Shown here piece after piece: positions 7,570 to 16,309 of a DNA stretch of 64,000 nucleotides. Position numbers and translations under genes: made by a program. The notes under the pieces are model-generated. The model was not told where the DNA came from and ran no database searches. It saw nothing but the letters and a program-made list of their open reading frames with translations. Within the stretch, counting starts at the first letter, position 1. Every line of letters starts with the position of its first letter. This stretch comes from Aestuariivita sp049276915 (lineage in GTDB: Bacteria; Pseudomonadota; Alphaproteobacteria; Rhodobacterales; Rhodobacteraceae): positions 21,262 to 85,261 of the forward strand of contig NZ_JBASXK010000170.1 in NCBI RefSeq assembly GCF_049276915.1, given 5' to 3'.

Positions 7570-9137
7570 GCGCTCACCTTTGCTTTGGCTGGATCGGGGA
7601 CCAGTTGCGCCAGCACCTCGGCGCTGGAGACGACACCGGGCAAGCCTGCACCGGGATGCGTGCCGGCACCCACCAGATAGAGTCCCTTGAGTTCTTCGCT
7701 CACGTTATGCGGGCGGAACCATGCGCTTTGCAGAATGCGCGGTTCGATCGAAAACCCGGCCCCATGCGGGCTGAGATAGCGATCGCGGAAGGTTTCCGGC
7801 GTGAACACCAGCGAGCTTGAGAGGTGATCGCCCAGACCGGGGAGCATCTGTTCTTCCAGCACCTTCTGGACGTTGGCGCGGTAGCTTTCTGCGCATTCAG
7901 TCCAATCCACGGGATCGTCATGGCCGATATGGGGCACCGGGCTGAGCGCATAGAACGTGTCATCCCCCTCGGGGGCGACAGACGGGTCGGTCACGCTGGG
8001 GCGGTGCACATAGAGGCTCATGTCATCCGACAGCTTGCCGTGGATGAAAATGTCATTGATCAGGCCCTTGTAGCGCGGGCCGTTCAGGATGGTGTGGTGA
8101 CCCACGTCGGACCACATGTCGCGCGTGCCCCTGGTGCCGAAATACCAGACGAACAGCCCCATGGACCAGCGCTTGCGCTTGAGAGTGTCGAGGGTCCAGC
8201 GCCATTTGGTGCGCTTGCGCAGCAGGCGGTCATAGGTGTGGCCCGCATCGGCATTCGACACGACGATATCCGCGGCGATCTCTTCGCCCGACAGCAATCG
8301 CACGCCGGTGGCGCGGTTGTTCTTCGTGATGATCTCGTCGACTTCGGTCTCAAGACGCACGGTGCCACCCTGATCCTCGATCACATTGGCCATTGCCTGC
8401 GCCATCGCGGCAACGCCGCCCATGGCGTAATGCACCCCGAATTCCTTTTCGAGATGACTGACCAAAGCGTACATCGACGTCACGCGGAACGGATCGCCCC
8501 CGATGAACAGCGGGTGGAAACTCAGCGCCATGCGCAGCCGCTCGTCTTTGACGCGTCGCGCCGCATGGGCATAGACCGAGCGGTCCGCGCGCAGCCGGGC
8601 GAAGGTGGGCAGAACCTTGATCAGCTCCCACAGTTCATGCATGGAGCGGCGGCCCAGATCCTCGAAGCCGAACCAATAGCGTGTCTCGGCGTCTTTCAGG
8701 AACTTGTCATAGCCCGCGACATCTCCGGGGCTGAGCCGGCCAACTTCTGCGCGCATCCGGTCGGTGTCGCCGGTGGCAGTAAAGGTCGAGCCATCCGGCC
8801 AGCGAATCTCGTAAAAGGGATCCATCGGGCGCAGATCGACATCCGCGTCGAAATTGCGCCCACAGGCGGCCCAGAGCTCTTTGAAGACCTGCGGCACGGT
8901 GACGATCGTCGGACCAAGATCAAAACGATGGCCGTCCTGCGTGATCGAAGAGCCACGCCCGCCGGGCGCATCCAGCTTGTCGATCACGGTCACGCGATAG
9001 CCTTTGGCACCCAAACGCATCGCGCCCGCCAGCCCGCCAAGACCGGCACCGATCACCAGCGCATGCGGTGTGTCATCCCGTCTCTTCAGAGAAGACACCA
9101 CCGGGGTGCCTGGTCTGATCGTGTCAACGCGTGTCAT
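7566..9137 (-). CDS. crtI: Phytoene desaturase CrtI
   Basis: 523-residue FAD-dependent desaturase converting phytoene to neurosporene or lycopene. It has an N-terminal GAGLGGLAGAMRLG dinucleotide fold and a C-terminal GAGTHPGAGLPGVVSSAEV carotenoid desaturase signature. I chose ATG at 9137; a TTG five codons upstream (9152) is also open, but ATG is the more likely start. The gene diverges from crtA, and the gap carries two PpsR-type palindromes. Presence of CrtA, CrtC and CrtD implies a spheroidene/spheroidenone end product, which suggests a neurosporene-forming CrtI; that is inference. Confidence 0.95.
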   Translation of the reverse strand: MTRVDTIRPGTPVVSSLKRRDDTPHALVIGAGLGGLAGAMRLGAKGYRVTVIDKLDAPGGRGSSITQDGHRFDLGPTIVTVPQVFKELWAACGRNFDADVDLRPMDPFYEIRWPDGSTFTATGDTDRMRAEVGRLSPGDVAGYDKFLKDAETRYWFGFEDLGRRSMHELWELIKVLPTFARLRADRSVYAHAARRVKDERLRMALSFHPLFIGGDPFRVTSMYALVSHLEKEFGVHYAMGGVAAMAQAMANVIEDQGGTVRLETEVDEIITKNNRATGVRLLSGEEIAADIVVSNADAGHTYDRLLRKRTKWRWTLDTLKRKRWSMGLFVWYFGTRGTRDMWSDVGHHTILNGPRYKGLINDIFIHGKLSDDMSLYVHRPSVTDPSVAPEGDDTFYALSPVPHIGHDDPVDWTECAESYRANVQKVLEEQMLPGLGDHLSSSLVFTPETFRDRYLSPHGAGFSIEPRILQSAWFRPHNVSEELKGLYLVGAGTHPGAGLPGVVSSAEVLAQLVPDPAKAKVSA

Positions 9138-9154
9138 GCATCGTCCAAACAATA

Positions 9155-9172
9155 TGTCTACTATGATTTACA
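9155..9172. promoter_or_regulatory. PpsR/CrtJ-type operator, crtI/crtA intergenic, site 1
   Basis: TGTCTACTATGATTTACA fits TGT-N12-ACA. It begins 18 bp upstream of the crtI start, a position where a bound protein would block crtI transcription or elongation. A second site lies 54 bp away. Confidence 0.78.
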
Positions 9173-9208
9173 ATGGGGCTATTCCCGCTTTCCTTGCAAG
9201 AGAAAATG

Positions 9209-9226
9209 TGTAAACTTTGATTGACA
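9209..9226. promoter_or_regulatory. PpsR/CrtJ-type operator, crtI/crtA intergenic, site 2
   Basis: TGTAAACTTTGATTGACA fits TGT-N12-ACA and ends 27 bp before the crtA start. The flanking bases extend the symmetry (TGTGTAAA...TTGACACA), making this the most symmetrical outer context of the six sites. Confidence 0.82.
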
Positions 9227-9253
9227 CACTGTGGAAGCCGTCAAGTTCTAGCC

Positions 9254-9964
9254 ATGCAAGCCGTTTCACTCAGCTTTTTTCGTTTTCGCACCCCCATTGC
9301 GCGTCTTTGGGCGCTGGGAATGATGGGGGCTGCCCGATTCGCCCTGCCCAAGGTCGAGGGTCTGGAGTTCTGGAAGCTGTGCGGGTCAGGCACCGGCGAA
9401 GGCTTTACACCTGTCCCGAACACGGCTGTTTATGCGATTCTGGCCACATGGCGTGATGAGGAGACTGCAAAACGGCAAGTGGCAGGCTCGGGCATCTGGA
9501 ACGCGTATCGCGCCAAATCAGACGAGGACTGGACCGTGTTCCTGGCACCCAGTTCGGTGCGCGGACACTGGTCTGGCACCACACCTTTCGAGGCCACGAC
9601 CGAGCAGAAACCGGGCCCACTTGCGGCACTTACGCGCGCCACAGTCAAACCGTCGGTTGCGGCGAAGTTCTGGAAACAGGTGCCAAGCATATCGGACGTC
9701 ATCGGAGCCGACCCCAATGTGATCTTCAAGATCGGCATCGGAGAGGTGCCGCTGCTGCATCAGGTCACGTTCTCGATCTGGCCGGATGCGAAATCCATGG
9801 CTCTGTTTGCGCGCGCCAAGGGCGGGCCGCATCAATGCGCCATTGACGCGGTGCGCGAGGGTCATTGGTTTCGCGAAGAGCTGTATGCCCGGTTCACCGT
9901 GACCGGCGACATGGGAAGTTGGGGCGGAGCCAGCCCCCTGAAGAAACTGGAAGCAAAGACATGA
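9254..9964 (+). CDS. crtA: Spheroidene monooxygenase CrtA
   Basis: 236-residue heme-containing carotenoid ketolase that oxidises spheroidene to spheroidenone when oxygen is present. The N-terminus starting MQAVSLSFFRF, the segment LWALGMMGAARFAL and the central FWKLCGSGTGEGF match the CrtA family as I know it. ATG at 9254 is used because the longer frame to 9221 would begin inside the operator-rich promoter. The stop overlaps the bchI start (ATGA). Its presence suggests the carotenoid is the keto form, typical of aerobic phototrophs. Confidence 0.92.
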   Translation: MQAVSLSFFRFRTPIARLWALGMMGAARFALPKVEGLEFWKLCGSGTGEGFTPVPNTAVYAILATWRDEETAKRQVAGSGIWNAYRAKSDEDWTVFLAPSSVRGHWSGTTPFEATTEQKPGPLAALTRATVKPSVAAKFWKQVPSISDVIGADPNVIFKIGIGEVPLLHQVTFSIWPDAKSMALFARAKGGPHQCAIDAVREGHWFREELYARFTVTGDMGSWGGASPLKKLEAKT

Positions 9965-10965
9965 CACATCCTTTCCCCTTCTCGGCCATCGTGGGCCAGA
10001 ACGCCATGAAACAGGCGATGATCCTGACGGCCATCGACCCGGGCATCGGCGGCGTTCTGGTCTTCGGCGACCGCGGAACCGGCAAGTCAACGGCGGTGCG
10101 CGCGCTGGCCGCTCTGTTGCCGCCGATACAGCAGGTCGACGGCTGTCCGGTGAATTCGGCCCGCGTCGAAGACTGCCCGGACTGGGCCGAGGTTCTCAGG
10201 ACCGACATCGTCGAAAAGCCCACGCCCGTGGTCGACCTGCCGCTGGGAGCCACCGAAGATCGGGTGGTTGGCGCGCTGGATATCGAACGCGCCCTGACAC
10301 GGGGCGAAAAGGCGTTCGAGCCGGGTCTGCTGGCGCGGGCCAATCGCGGTTATCTTTACATTGATGAGGTCAATCTGCTGGAGGATCACATCGTCGACCT
10401 TCTGCTGGACGTGGCGCAATCAGGGGAAAACGTTGTCGAACGCGAAGGGCTGTCGATCCGCCATCCGGCGAAATTCGTCCTGGTCGGCTCGGGCAACCCC
10501 GAGGAAGGCGAGCTGCGCCCGCAGCTTCTGGATCGCTTTGGCCTCTCTGTCGAAGTGGCCTCGCCCACGGATATCAATGATCGGGTCGAAGTCATCCGGC
10601 GCCGGGATTCATTCGATGCCGATCGCATGACATTCATGATGAAATGGCAGGGCGAAGAAGAGCGAATCCGCGAACGTATCCTTGCCGCACGCGCTCTGGT
10701 CAAAGATGTCAAAGCCTCGGACAAGATCCTGCGCGACTGCGCCGAGCTGTGCATTGCGCTGGGGTCGGACGGGCTGCGCGGTGAACTGACGCTGCTGCGG
10801 ACCGCGCGCGCGCTTGCGGCCTATCGTGGGCATGGCCGTGTCACCCGCAGACATCTGCGCGATGTAGCCCCCCTTGCCCTGTCGCACCGGCTGCGCCGCG
10901 ATCCTCTGGATGAGGCCGGATCCGGTGCCCGCGTCTCGCGCGTTGTTGCCAGCGTGCTGGGGTGA
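9961..10965 (+). CDS. bchI: Magnesium chelatase ATPase subunit BchI
   Basis: 334-residue AAA+ ATPase that drives Mg2+ insertion into protoporphyrin IX together with BchD and BchH. Walker A is GDRGTGKST at residues 37-45, Walker B is LYIDEVNLLEDH, and an arginine-rich AAA+ lid follows near the C-terminus. It starts within the crtA stop and ends within the bchD start (GTGA), so the crtA-bchI-bchD set is translationally coupled. BchH is not in the window. Confidence 0.96.
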   Translation: MTHPFPFSAIVGQNAMKQAMILTAIDPGIGGVLVFGDRGTGKSTAVRALAALLPPIQQVDGCPVNSARVEDCPDWAEVLRTDIVEKPTPVVDLPLGATEDRVVGALDIERALTRGEKAFEPGLLARANRGYLYIDEVNLLEDHIVDLLLDVAQSGENVVEREGLSIRHPAKFVLVGSGNPEEGELRPQLLDRFGLSVEVASPTDINDRVEVIRRRDSFDADRMTFMMKWQGEEERIRERILAARALVKDVKASDKILRDCAELCIALGSDGLRGELTLLRTARALAAYRGHGRVTRRHLRDVAPLALSHRLRRDPLDEAGSGARVSRVVASVLG

Positions 10966-12632
10966 GCGAGGCCTCTGACATCTGGTCGCGGGCGAAAACC
11001 GCGCTGGCCTGTCTTGCGATGGATCCCGCCGGTCTGGGCGGTATGGTCATTCGTGCACGCCCGGGTCCGGCGCGAGATGCGCTGGTGGCTGCACTGGCCC
11101 AGATGCCGCTGCCCGTGCGGCGCATCCATCCCACGATCAGCGATGATCAGCTTTTTGGCGGCGTGGATATCGCCGCGACCCTTGCGGCCGGCACAGTGGT
11201 GCGCAGCCGGGGCCTTCTGGCTGAACCGCAGGTAATCGTGCTGACAATGGCCGAGCGCGCCGAAACCGGTCTGGCCGCGCGGCTGGCCCAGCATATGGAT
11301 ACGCAGGACGGCTCGTGTCTGATCTGTCTGGACGAGGGCGCGGAACAGGATGAACACGTCGCCCCGGCGCTTCCCGAGCGCCTGGCGTTCCACGTTGATC
11401 TTGGTGACATCCCCCTGCGCGACATCACGCCGATCTTGCTGCCCCCCGTGCCTGACGACACCCATGTCAGCGTCCCGGATGAAGCCTTGACCGCTCTGAC
11501 CGTGCTGGCCGCGCGCTTTGGTATCGACAGCCTGCGCGCGCCTGTTCTGGCGCTGCGCTGTGCCCGTGCCCATGCTTTGCTGAACGGTCGGGACACGGTT
11601 GGCGGCGATGACATCACGGCCGCTGCTGCTCTGGTCTATCCAAACCGGGCGACGCTTTTGCCTCAGGACCGGGAAGACGACCCCGCCGAGCCGGATATGC
11701 CCGAGCCACCACCCGACGAAAGCCAGGGCGCGGATGAGACCGATCAATCCGACAGCCTGCCCTCGGGCGAGATGCTGATCGACGCGGTCGCGGCCCTGTT
11801 GCCGGCGGGTCTGCTGGATCAGATAAAGGCCAGGGCGGGCAACCGCAGCGCCAAAGGGTCCGGGGCCGGTGAAAAGCGCAAAGGCAACCGCCGTGGCCGC
11901 CCCCTGCCATCGCGGCCCGGTCGTCTGGATGGGCGCACCCGTATCGATCTGGTCGCCACGTTGCGCGCCGCGGCCCCCTGGCAACCGATCCGCCGCAAGG
12001 CACAACCGGATGCGCCCGGCCTTTTGATCCGGGCAAGCGATCTGCGCATGCGCCGCTTCGAAGAGAAATCCGACCGCCTGCTGATCTTTGCCGTAGATGC
12101 CTCGGGCAGTTCGGCCATCAGCCGCCTGAACGAAGCGAAAGGCGCGGTCGAAATCCTGCTGGCCGAGGCCTATTCGCGGCGTGATCATGTGGCGCTTGTG
12201 GCCTTCCGTGGCACCGGGGCGGAACTGTTGCTGCCGCCCACACGCAGCCTTGTGCAGACCAAACGCCGTCTGGCGGCATTGCCGGGCGGTGGCGGCACTC
12301 CGCTGGCCGCGGGCCTCAGGCAGGCGGCGGAACTGGCCGTGCTCAGCCGGGCCAAGGGTCTGACGCCCACTGTTGTCGTGATGACGGATGGGCGTGCCAA
12401 TATCGCGCTGGATGGCAGCGCTGACCGCCCGCGCGCCGCCGCCGACAGCGAGGCGCTGGCCATATCCCTGCGCGCGCAGAACATTCAGGGGCTGATGATT
12501 GATACATCAAACCGCCCGCAGCCTGCTTTGCAGGGATTGGCCGCCTTGCTGGATGCGCCCTATCTGCCCTTGCCACGTGCCGATGCCCAGCGTGTCAGCC
12601 AGGCTGTGTCCGGCGCCTTGGGAACGGGATGA
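10962..12632 (+). CDS. bchD: Magnesium chelatase subunit BchD
   Basis: 556-residue platform subunit of magnesium chelatase. The N-terminal AAA+ domain is degenerate, with no intact P-loop. A proline- and acid-rich linker runs about residues 229-268 and is followed by a basic stretch. The C-terminal integrin-I/von Willebrand A domain has a MIDAS motif VDASGSSA near residue 379 and a later MTDGRANIA strand. The GTG start overlaps the bchI stop by four bases. Length agrees with other BchD proteins. Confidence 0.95.
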   Translation: MSEASDIWSRAKTALACLAMDPAGLGGMVIRARPGPARDALVAALAQMPLPVRRIHPTISDDQLFGGVDIAATLAAGTVVRSRGLLAEPQVIVLTMAERAETGLAARLAQHMDTQDGSCLICLDEGAEQDEHVAPALPERLAFHVDLGDIPLRDITPILLPPVPDDTHVSVPDEALTALTVLAARFGIDSLRAPVLALRCARAHALLNGRDTVGGDDITAAAALVYPNRATLLPQDREDDPAEPDMPEPPPDESQGADETDQSDSLPSGEMLIDAVAALLPAGLLDQIKARAGNRSAKGSGAGEKRKGNRRGRPLPSRPGRLDGRTRIDLVATLRAAAPWQPIRRKAQPDAPGLLIRASDLRMRRFEEKSDRLLIFAVDASGSSAISRLNEAKGAVEILLAEAYSRRDHVALVAFRGTGAELLLPPTRSLVQTKRRLAALPGGGGTPLAAGLRQAAELAVLSRAKGLTPTVVVMTDGRANIALDGSADRPRAAADSEALAISLRAQNIQGLMIDTSNRPQPALQGLAALLDAPYLPLPRADAQRVSQAVSGALGTG

Positions 12633-12636
12633 GCGC

Positions 12637-13527
12637 ATGCGCTGGCCCCCTCCGCCCGATTGGCCAAACCGCGATCTGTCGCGGCAGGTCATGTGCAAGC
12701 CCCACCGCTGGCATGTTCAGGAAGACGGCACCGGTCCGACGCTGATCCTGATCCACGGTGCCGGCGGTTCGGTGCATTCCTTCCGCGACCTGCTGCCCAT
12801 TCTGGCGCGTGATTTCCACGTCGTTGCCATCGACCTGCCCGGGCAGGGTCTGACTCAGCTGGGCGCCCGCCATCGCTGCGGGCTAGAGCAAATGGCAACC
12901 GACCTGATCAGCCTGATCCGGCAGCAAGGCTGGCATCCAAAGGCCCTGATCGGACATTCGGCGGGCGGCGCGCTGGCCTTGCGTGTCTCTCAGCAGCTGA
13001 AACCCACCCCGGCGATTGTCGGGATCAACCCCGCACTGGGTCATTTCGAAGGCGTGGCGGGCGTCCTGTTCCCGGTCATGGCCAAACTGCTGGCGCTGAC
13101 GCCCGGGGTCGCGGGGTTCTTTTCGCGCAGCGCGGCGAATCCGGCGCGGGTGCGCAACCTGATCGAGACAACAGGCACAACGTTGCCCGAGGAGGGTCTG
13201 GCGCTTTATCGTCGACTGGTGGCGGATCGCGGTCATGTGGACGCAACCTTGCTGATGATGGCGCAATGGTCTCTGGATGATCTGCTGGCTGATCTGCAGA
13301 GTGTCAGGGCACCGGCCCTGTTTCTGGCTGGCGACAAGGACGAGGCCGTTCCCCCCTCGATCCCGGAAGCGGCCGCGCGGCGCATGCCGAATGCCCACGT
13401 GGTGCATTTGCCCGGCCTTGGACATCTGGCGCATGAGGAAGCGCCCGAACTGATAGCCGGTCACATCACGGCCTTTCTGGGCAAGTTGCCGTCTCGGATA
13501 CGGCTGGTCGAGAGACCGCAGGACTGA
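12637..13527 (+). CDS. bchO: BchO, alpha/beta hydrolase of the magnesium chelatase operon
   Basis: 296-residue alpha/beta hydrolase. It has an oxyanion loop HGAGGSVHSF, nucleophile elbow GHSAGG (Ser about 108), acid GDKDEAVPP and catalytic His in GLGHLAHEE. BchO is conserved next to bchID in purple bacteria and is thought to act in bacteriochlorophyll synthesis, possibly as the putative magnesium-chelatase accessory protein or a demethoxycarbonylase-like enzyme; its substrate is not settled. Start ATG at 12637 is four bases after bchD; longer upstream reading would overlap bchD. Confidence 0.9.
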   Translation: MRWPPPPDWPNRDLSRQVMCKPHRWHVQEDGTGPTLILIHGAGGSVHSFRDLLPILARDFHVVAIDLPGQGLTQLGARHRCGLEQMATDLISLIRQQGWHPKALIGHSAGGALALRVSQQLKPTPAIVGINPALGHFEGVAGVLFPVMAKLLALTPGVAGFFSRSAANPARVRNLIETTGTTLPEEGLALYRRLVADRGHVDATLLMMAQWSLDDLLADLQSVRAPALFLAGDKDEAVPPSIPEAAARRMPNAHVVHLPGLGHLAHEEAPELIAGHITAFLGKLPSRIRLVERPQD

Positions 13528-13573
13528 GCCTGGCCCACTTGCCTTAATCACGCAAAAGGCGCATGCCTTGCGC

Positions 13574-14515
13574 ATGGCAGAAAACTTAACTTCGCATCGA
13601 CCTGGACTGGCAATCGGGCTGAAACTGGCGGCGGTTTTCGTCTTTGTTGTCATGTCCGGAATCGTCAAATCCACGGCGGAAGAGGTCCCGCCGGGACAGG
13701 CGGTCTTCTTTCGCTCGTTCTTCGCGATTCCCGTCATTCTGGTCTGGCTGGCGATGCGCCGCGAGCTGCGCCAGGGGCTGATCACCCGCAAGCCCGGTTA
13801 TCACGTTCTGCGCGGGATTCTGGGCACCACGGCGATGGGACTTACCTTTACCGGCCTTGGCCTGCTTCCACTGCCCGAAGTCACGGCGATCGGCTTTGCA
13901 ACGCCCATCTTCACCGTGATTCTGGCGGCGATCTTCCTGGGCGAGCAGATCCGCATGGTGCGCGTTTCGGCCGTCGTTCTGGGGCTTGTCGGTGTGATCA
14001 TCATGCTCTGGCCGCGATTGACCGGAACCGGTGATCTGCAGGATGGTGCCACCCTTGGCGCGCTGGCCATTCTGATCGCCACTCTGATGCGCTCCGTTGT
14101 GCAGATCCACGTGCGCCGGATGGTCGAAACGGAACATACCGCGGCCATCGTGTTCTATTTTTCCCTCACCGCGGCGGCCCTGTCGCTGCTGACCGCACCC
14201 TTTGGTTGGGTCAAGCCGGATGCTCAGACCGTCATGCTGTTGATCAGCACCGGATTTCTGGGCGGTTTGGCACAGATCCTGATCACCTCGTCCTATCGCT
14301 TTGGCGGGGCATCGATGCTGGCCCCGTATGATTACGCCTCGATGATCTTTGCGGTTCTGATCGGCTATGTCTGGTTCAACGAATTGCCGACACTCGTCAT
14401 GCTGATCGGTGCCGCGCTGGTGATCGCGGGCGGCGCTCTGGTGATCTGGCGCGAGCGGCAACTGGGCATGGATCGCACCAAGGTCCGGGCGGTCAGCGAC
14501 CCCAAGAGCGGCTAG
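13574..14515 (+). CDS. DMT-superfamily (EamA) transporter
   Basis: 313 residues with about ten hydrophobic helices in two EamA repeats. The first spans roughly residues 10-145 (GATxP-like second-repeat start near residue 155). EamA proteins export small metabolites such as amino acids or cofactors across the inner membrane; the substrate cannot be predicted. ATG at 13574 is preferred to a TTG two codons upstream. It lies 46 bp after bchO on the same strand and marks the end of the recognisable photosynthesis cluster. Confidence 0.88.
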   Translation: MAENLTSHRPGLAIGLKLAAVFVFVVMSGIVKSTAEEVPPGQAVFFRSFFAIPVILVWLAMRRELRQGLITRKPGYHVLRGILGTTAMGLTFTGLGLLPLPEVTAIGFATPIFTVILAAIFLGEQIRMVRVSAVVLGLVGVIIMLWPRLTGTGDLQDGATLGALAILIATLMRSVVQIHVRRMVETEHTAAIVFYFSLTAAALSLLTAPFGWVKPDAQTVMLLISTGFLGGLAQILITSSYRFGGASMLAPYDYASMIFAVLIGYVWFNELPTLVMLIGAALVIAGGALVIWRERQLGMDRTKVRAVSDPKSG

Positions 14516-14573
14516 GGCTTTACCATGCACCACGGACAGTTACTGTGCGCACAGCCAGCTATCGGAGGCACCC

Positions 14574-15173
14574 ATGTCTGACCCACAGTCCCACAAAGTG
14601 AAGATGAAAGAGCTGCAGGCCAGTCAGCGCGCCAAGATCGCCGAGGCCACCGACCCCGGACGGGGCCTGGTTCTGGTGCATACAGGCAATGGCAAGGGCA
14701 AATCATCTTCGGCCTTTGGCGTGATCATCCGCGCCCTGGGCTGGAAACACAGCGTGGGCGTGGTGCAGTTCATCAAGGGCACCTGGGTCACGGGCGAACG
14801 GCAGTTCTTTGAGCGGTTGGGCGAGGTGACCTGGCACACCATGGGCGACGGGTTCACCTGGAATACGCAGGACATGGATCGCGACATCGCCTCGGCCAGA
14901 GCCGCCTTCGAAAAGGCCTGCGAGATGATGTCCAGCGGTGCCTTCGACCTGATCGTGCTGGACGAGATCAATATCGCACTGCGGTATGATTATTTGGATG
15001 TCGAGGCGGTGCTGGAGGGGTTGAAGGCCCGCTCGAACCGCACCAGCGTGATCCTGACAGGGCGCGACGCCAAGCCGGAGATCTGCGACTATGCCGATCT
15101 GGTTACCGAGATGACCGAGGTCAAGCACCCCTATGCCGCCGGTATCAAGGCCCAGCGCGGGGTGGATTTCTGA
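14574..15173 (+). CDS. cobO: Cob(I)yrinic acid a,c-diamide adenosyltransferase CobO
   Basis: 199-residue CobA/CobO-type corrinoid adenosyltransferase. P-loop HTGNGKGKSSSAFG lies near residue 37, and the family segments VQFIKGTW and LDEINIALRY are present. It adenosylates the cobalt of corrinoids in de novo B12 synthesis or salvage. A ribosome-binding sequence (GGAGG) precedes the ATG. No other cobalamin genes are nearby and I see no cobalamin riboswitch in the 58-base upstream gap. B12 is a cofactor for bacteriochlorophyll cyclase BchE, so closeness to the bch genes may matter, but that is inference. Confidence 0.94.
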   Translation: MSDPQSHKVKMKELQASQRAKIAEATDPGRGLVLVHTGNGKGKSSSAFGVIIRALGWKHSVGVVQFIKGTWVTGERQFFERLGEVTWHTMGDGFTWNTQDMDRDIASARAAFEKACEMMSSGAFDLIVLDEINIALRYDYLDVEAVLEGLKARSNRTSVILTGRDAKPEICDYADLVTEMTEVKHPYAAGIKAQRGVDF

Positions 15174-15212
15174 ACACCGGCATGGCGGATCGCGCCGGGA
15201 TGCCCGTTAGAT

Positions 15213-15259
15213 CAGGCGGGCTCCACGCCGCCTGCCCATCGCGGGAACAAGCGGCGTGG
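15213..15259. terminator. Alternative GC hairpins between cobO and ilvE
   Basis: Two stems share bases and cannot form together. CAGGCGG (15213-15219) pairs with CCGCCTG (15228-15234), and CCACGCCGC (15223-15231) pairs with GCGGCGTGG (15251-15259). The genes converge here, so this is the probable shared transcription end. No strong T-run follows on either strand. Confidence 0.5.
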
Positions 15260-15273
15260 TCCATCGTCATGGC

Positions 15274-16140
15274 TCAGAGACGTACCAGCTTTTCATAGCT
15301 TTCGGCGACATCGCGGGTCAGCGCGCCGACCTCGAAGTTATAGTCTCCGATCTGGCCCACGGGCGTGACCTCGGCGGCGGTGCCGGTCAGCCAGCATTGC
15401 TCGAAGCTTTCCAGTTCTTCGGGCATGATGTGGCGTTCATGGACCTGGATCTGGCGGTCTTTCAGCATGCCGATCACCGTCTGGCGCGTGATGCCGTTGA
15501 GAAAGCAATCCGGGGTCGGCGTGTGCACTTCGCCATCCTTGACGAAGAAGATGTTCGCGCCGGTCGCCTCGGCCACATAGCCGCGATAGTCAAACATCAT
15601 CGCATCCGCGCAGCCTTTGGCTTCGGCGGCATGTTTGGACATGGTGCAGATCATGTACAGACCCGCCGCCTTGGCATGGCTGGGAATGGTTTCCGGACTG
15701 GGGCGTTTCCATTTCGAGATGTCCAGCTTGGCACCCTTGAATTTCGAGTCCCCGTAATAGGCGCCCCACTCCCAGGCGGCGATGGCCATGCGAACCGGGT
15801 TGCGGGCAGAGGCGACACCCATGTCTTCGCCTGCTCCCCGCCACGCAACGGCGCGCACATAAGCGTCAGACAGGCCGGACGCCTTCATGACTTCGGCCTT
15901 GGCCGCTTCGATCTCATCCACCGAATAGGGGATCTCGAAATCGATCATCTCGGCCGAGCGGCGCAGGCGCTCGGAATGTTCGCGGCTCTTGAAGATCTTG
16001 CCGTTATAGGCGCGCTCACCCTCGAACACCGAGCTTGCATAATGCATTGCATGCGTCAGGATGTGGACATTCGCATCGCGCCAGTCGATCAGCTTGCCGT
16101 CCATCCAGATCTGGCCATCACGGTCGTCATAACTCGCCAT
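15274..16140 (-). CDS. ilvE: Branched-chain amino acid aminotransferase
   Basis: 288-residue fold-type IV PLP aminotransferase that interconverts branched-chain amino acids and their 2-oxo acids. The PLP lysine is K157 in SHAKAAGLYM, and YVAEATGANIFFV is the conserved glutamate segment. ATG at 16140 is preferred because AGGAG lies at good spacing (gtgcAGGAGaatataaaATG); in-frame codons further upstream would cross the promoter. Divergent from the MarR gene. Confidence 0.95.
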   Translation of the reverse strand: MASYDDRDGQIWMDGKLIDWRDANVHILTHAMHYASSVFEGERAYNGKIFKSREHSERLRRSAEMIDFEIPYSVDEIEAAKAEVMKASGLSDAYVRAVAWRGAGEDMGVASARNPVRMAIAAWEWGAYYGDSKFKGAKLDISKWKRPSPETIPSHAKAAGLYMICTMSKHAAEAKGCADAMMFDYRGYVAEATGANIFFVKDGEVHTPTPDCFLNGITRQTVIGMLKDRQIQVHERHIMPEELESFEQCWLTGTAAEVTPVGQIGDYNFEVGALTRDVAESYEKLVRL

Positions 16141-16227
16141 TTTATATTCTCCTGCACATCCATGTGCGTTTTCATATGTTGCGCACTTGCGTCCGATCCG
16201 GACATATTCTTGCGCCAAAACTGCGAT

Positions 16228-16256
16228 TCGATACCTTTTCACTGTTGGAATGTCAA
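16228..16256 (-). promoter_or_regulatory. Predicted sigma-70 promoter for ilvE
   Basis: On the minus strand a perfect -35 TTGACA (16256-16251) is followed after 17 bases by TATCGA (16233-16228) as -10. The predicted start near 16221 gives a leader of about 80 bases before the ilvE ATG. Confidence 0.6.
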
Positions 16257-16309
16257 CAAGGCTGACGTAAGCTTGGCGCAATGACGGACAGTGAAAAGTA
16301 GAGAGGGTT

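Noticed and set aside
10821..12188. 455-codon open frame on the minus strand opposite bchI and bchD
   Set aside because: It covers the conserved magnesium chelatase genes in antisense and shows no family motif.
14516..14573. Cobalamin riboswitch before cobO
   Set aside because: The gap is only 58 bases, too short for the element, and no B12-box-like sequence was seen.
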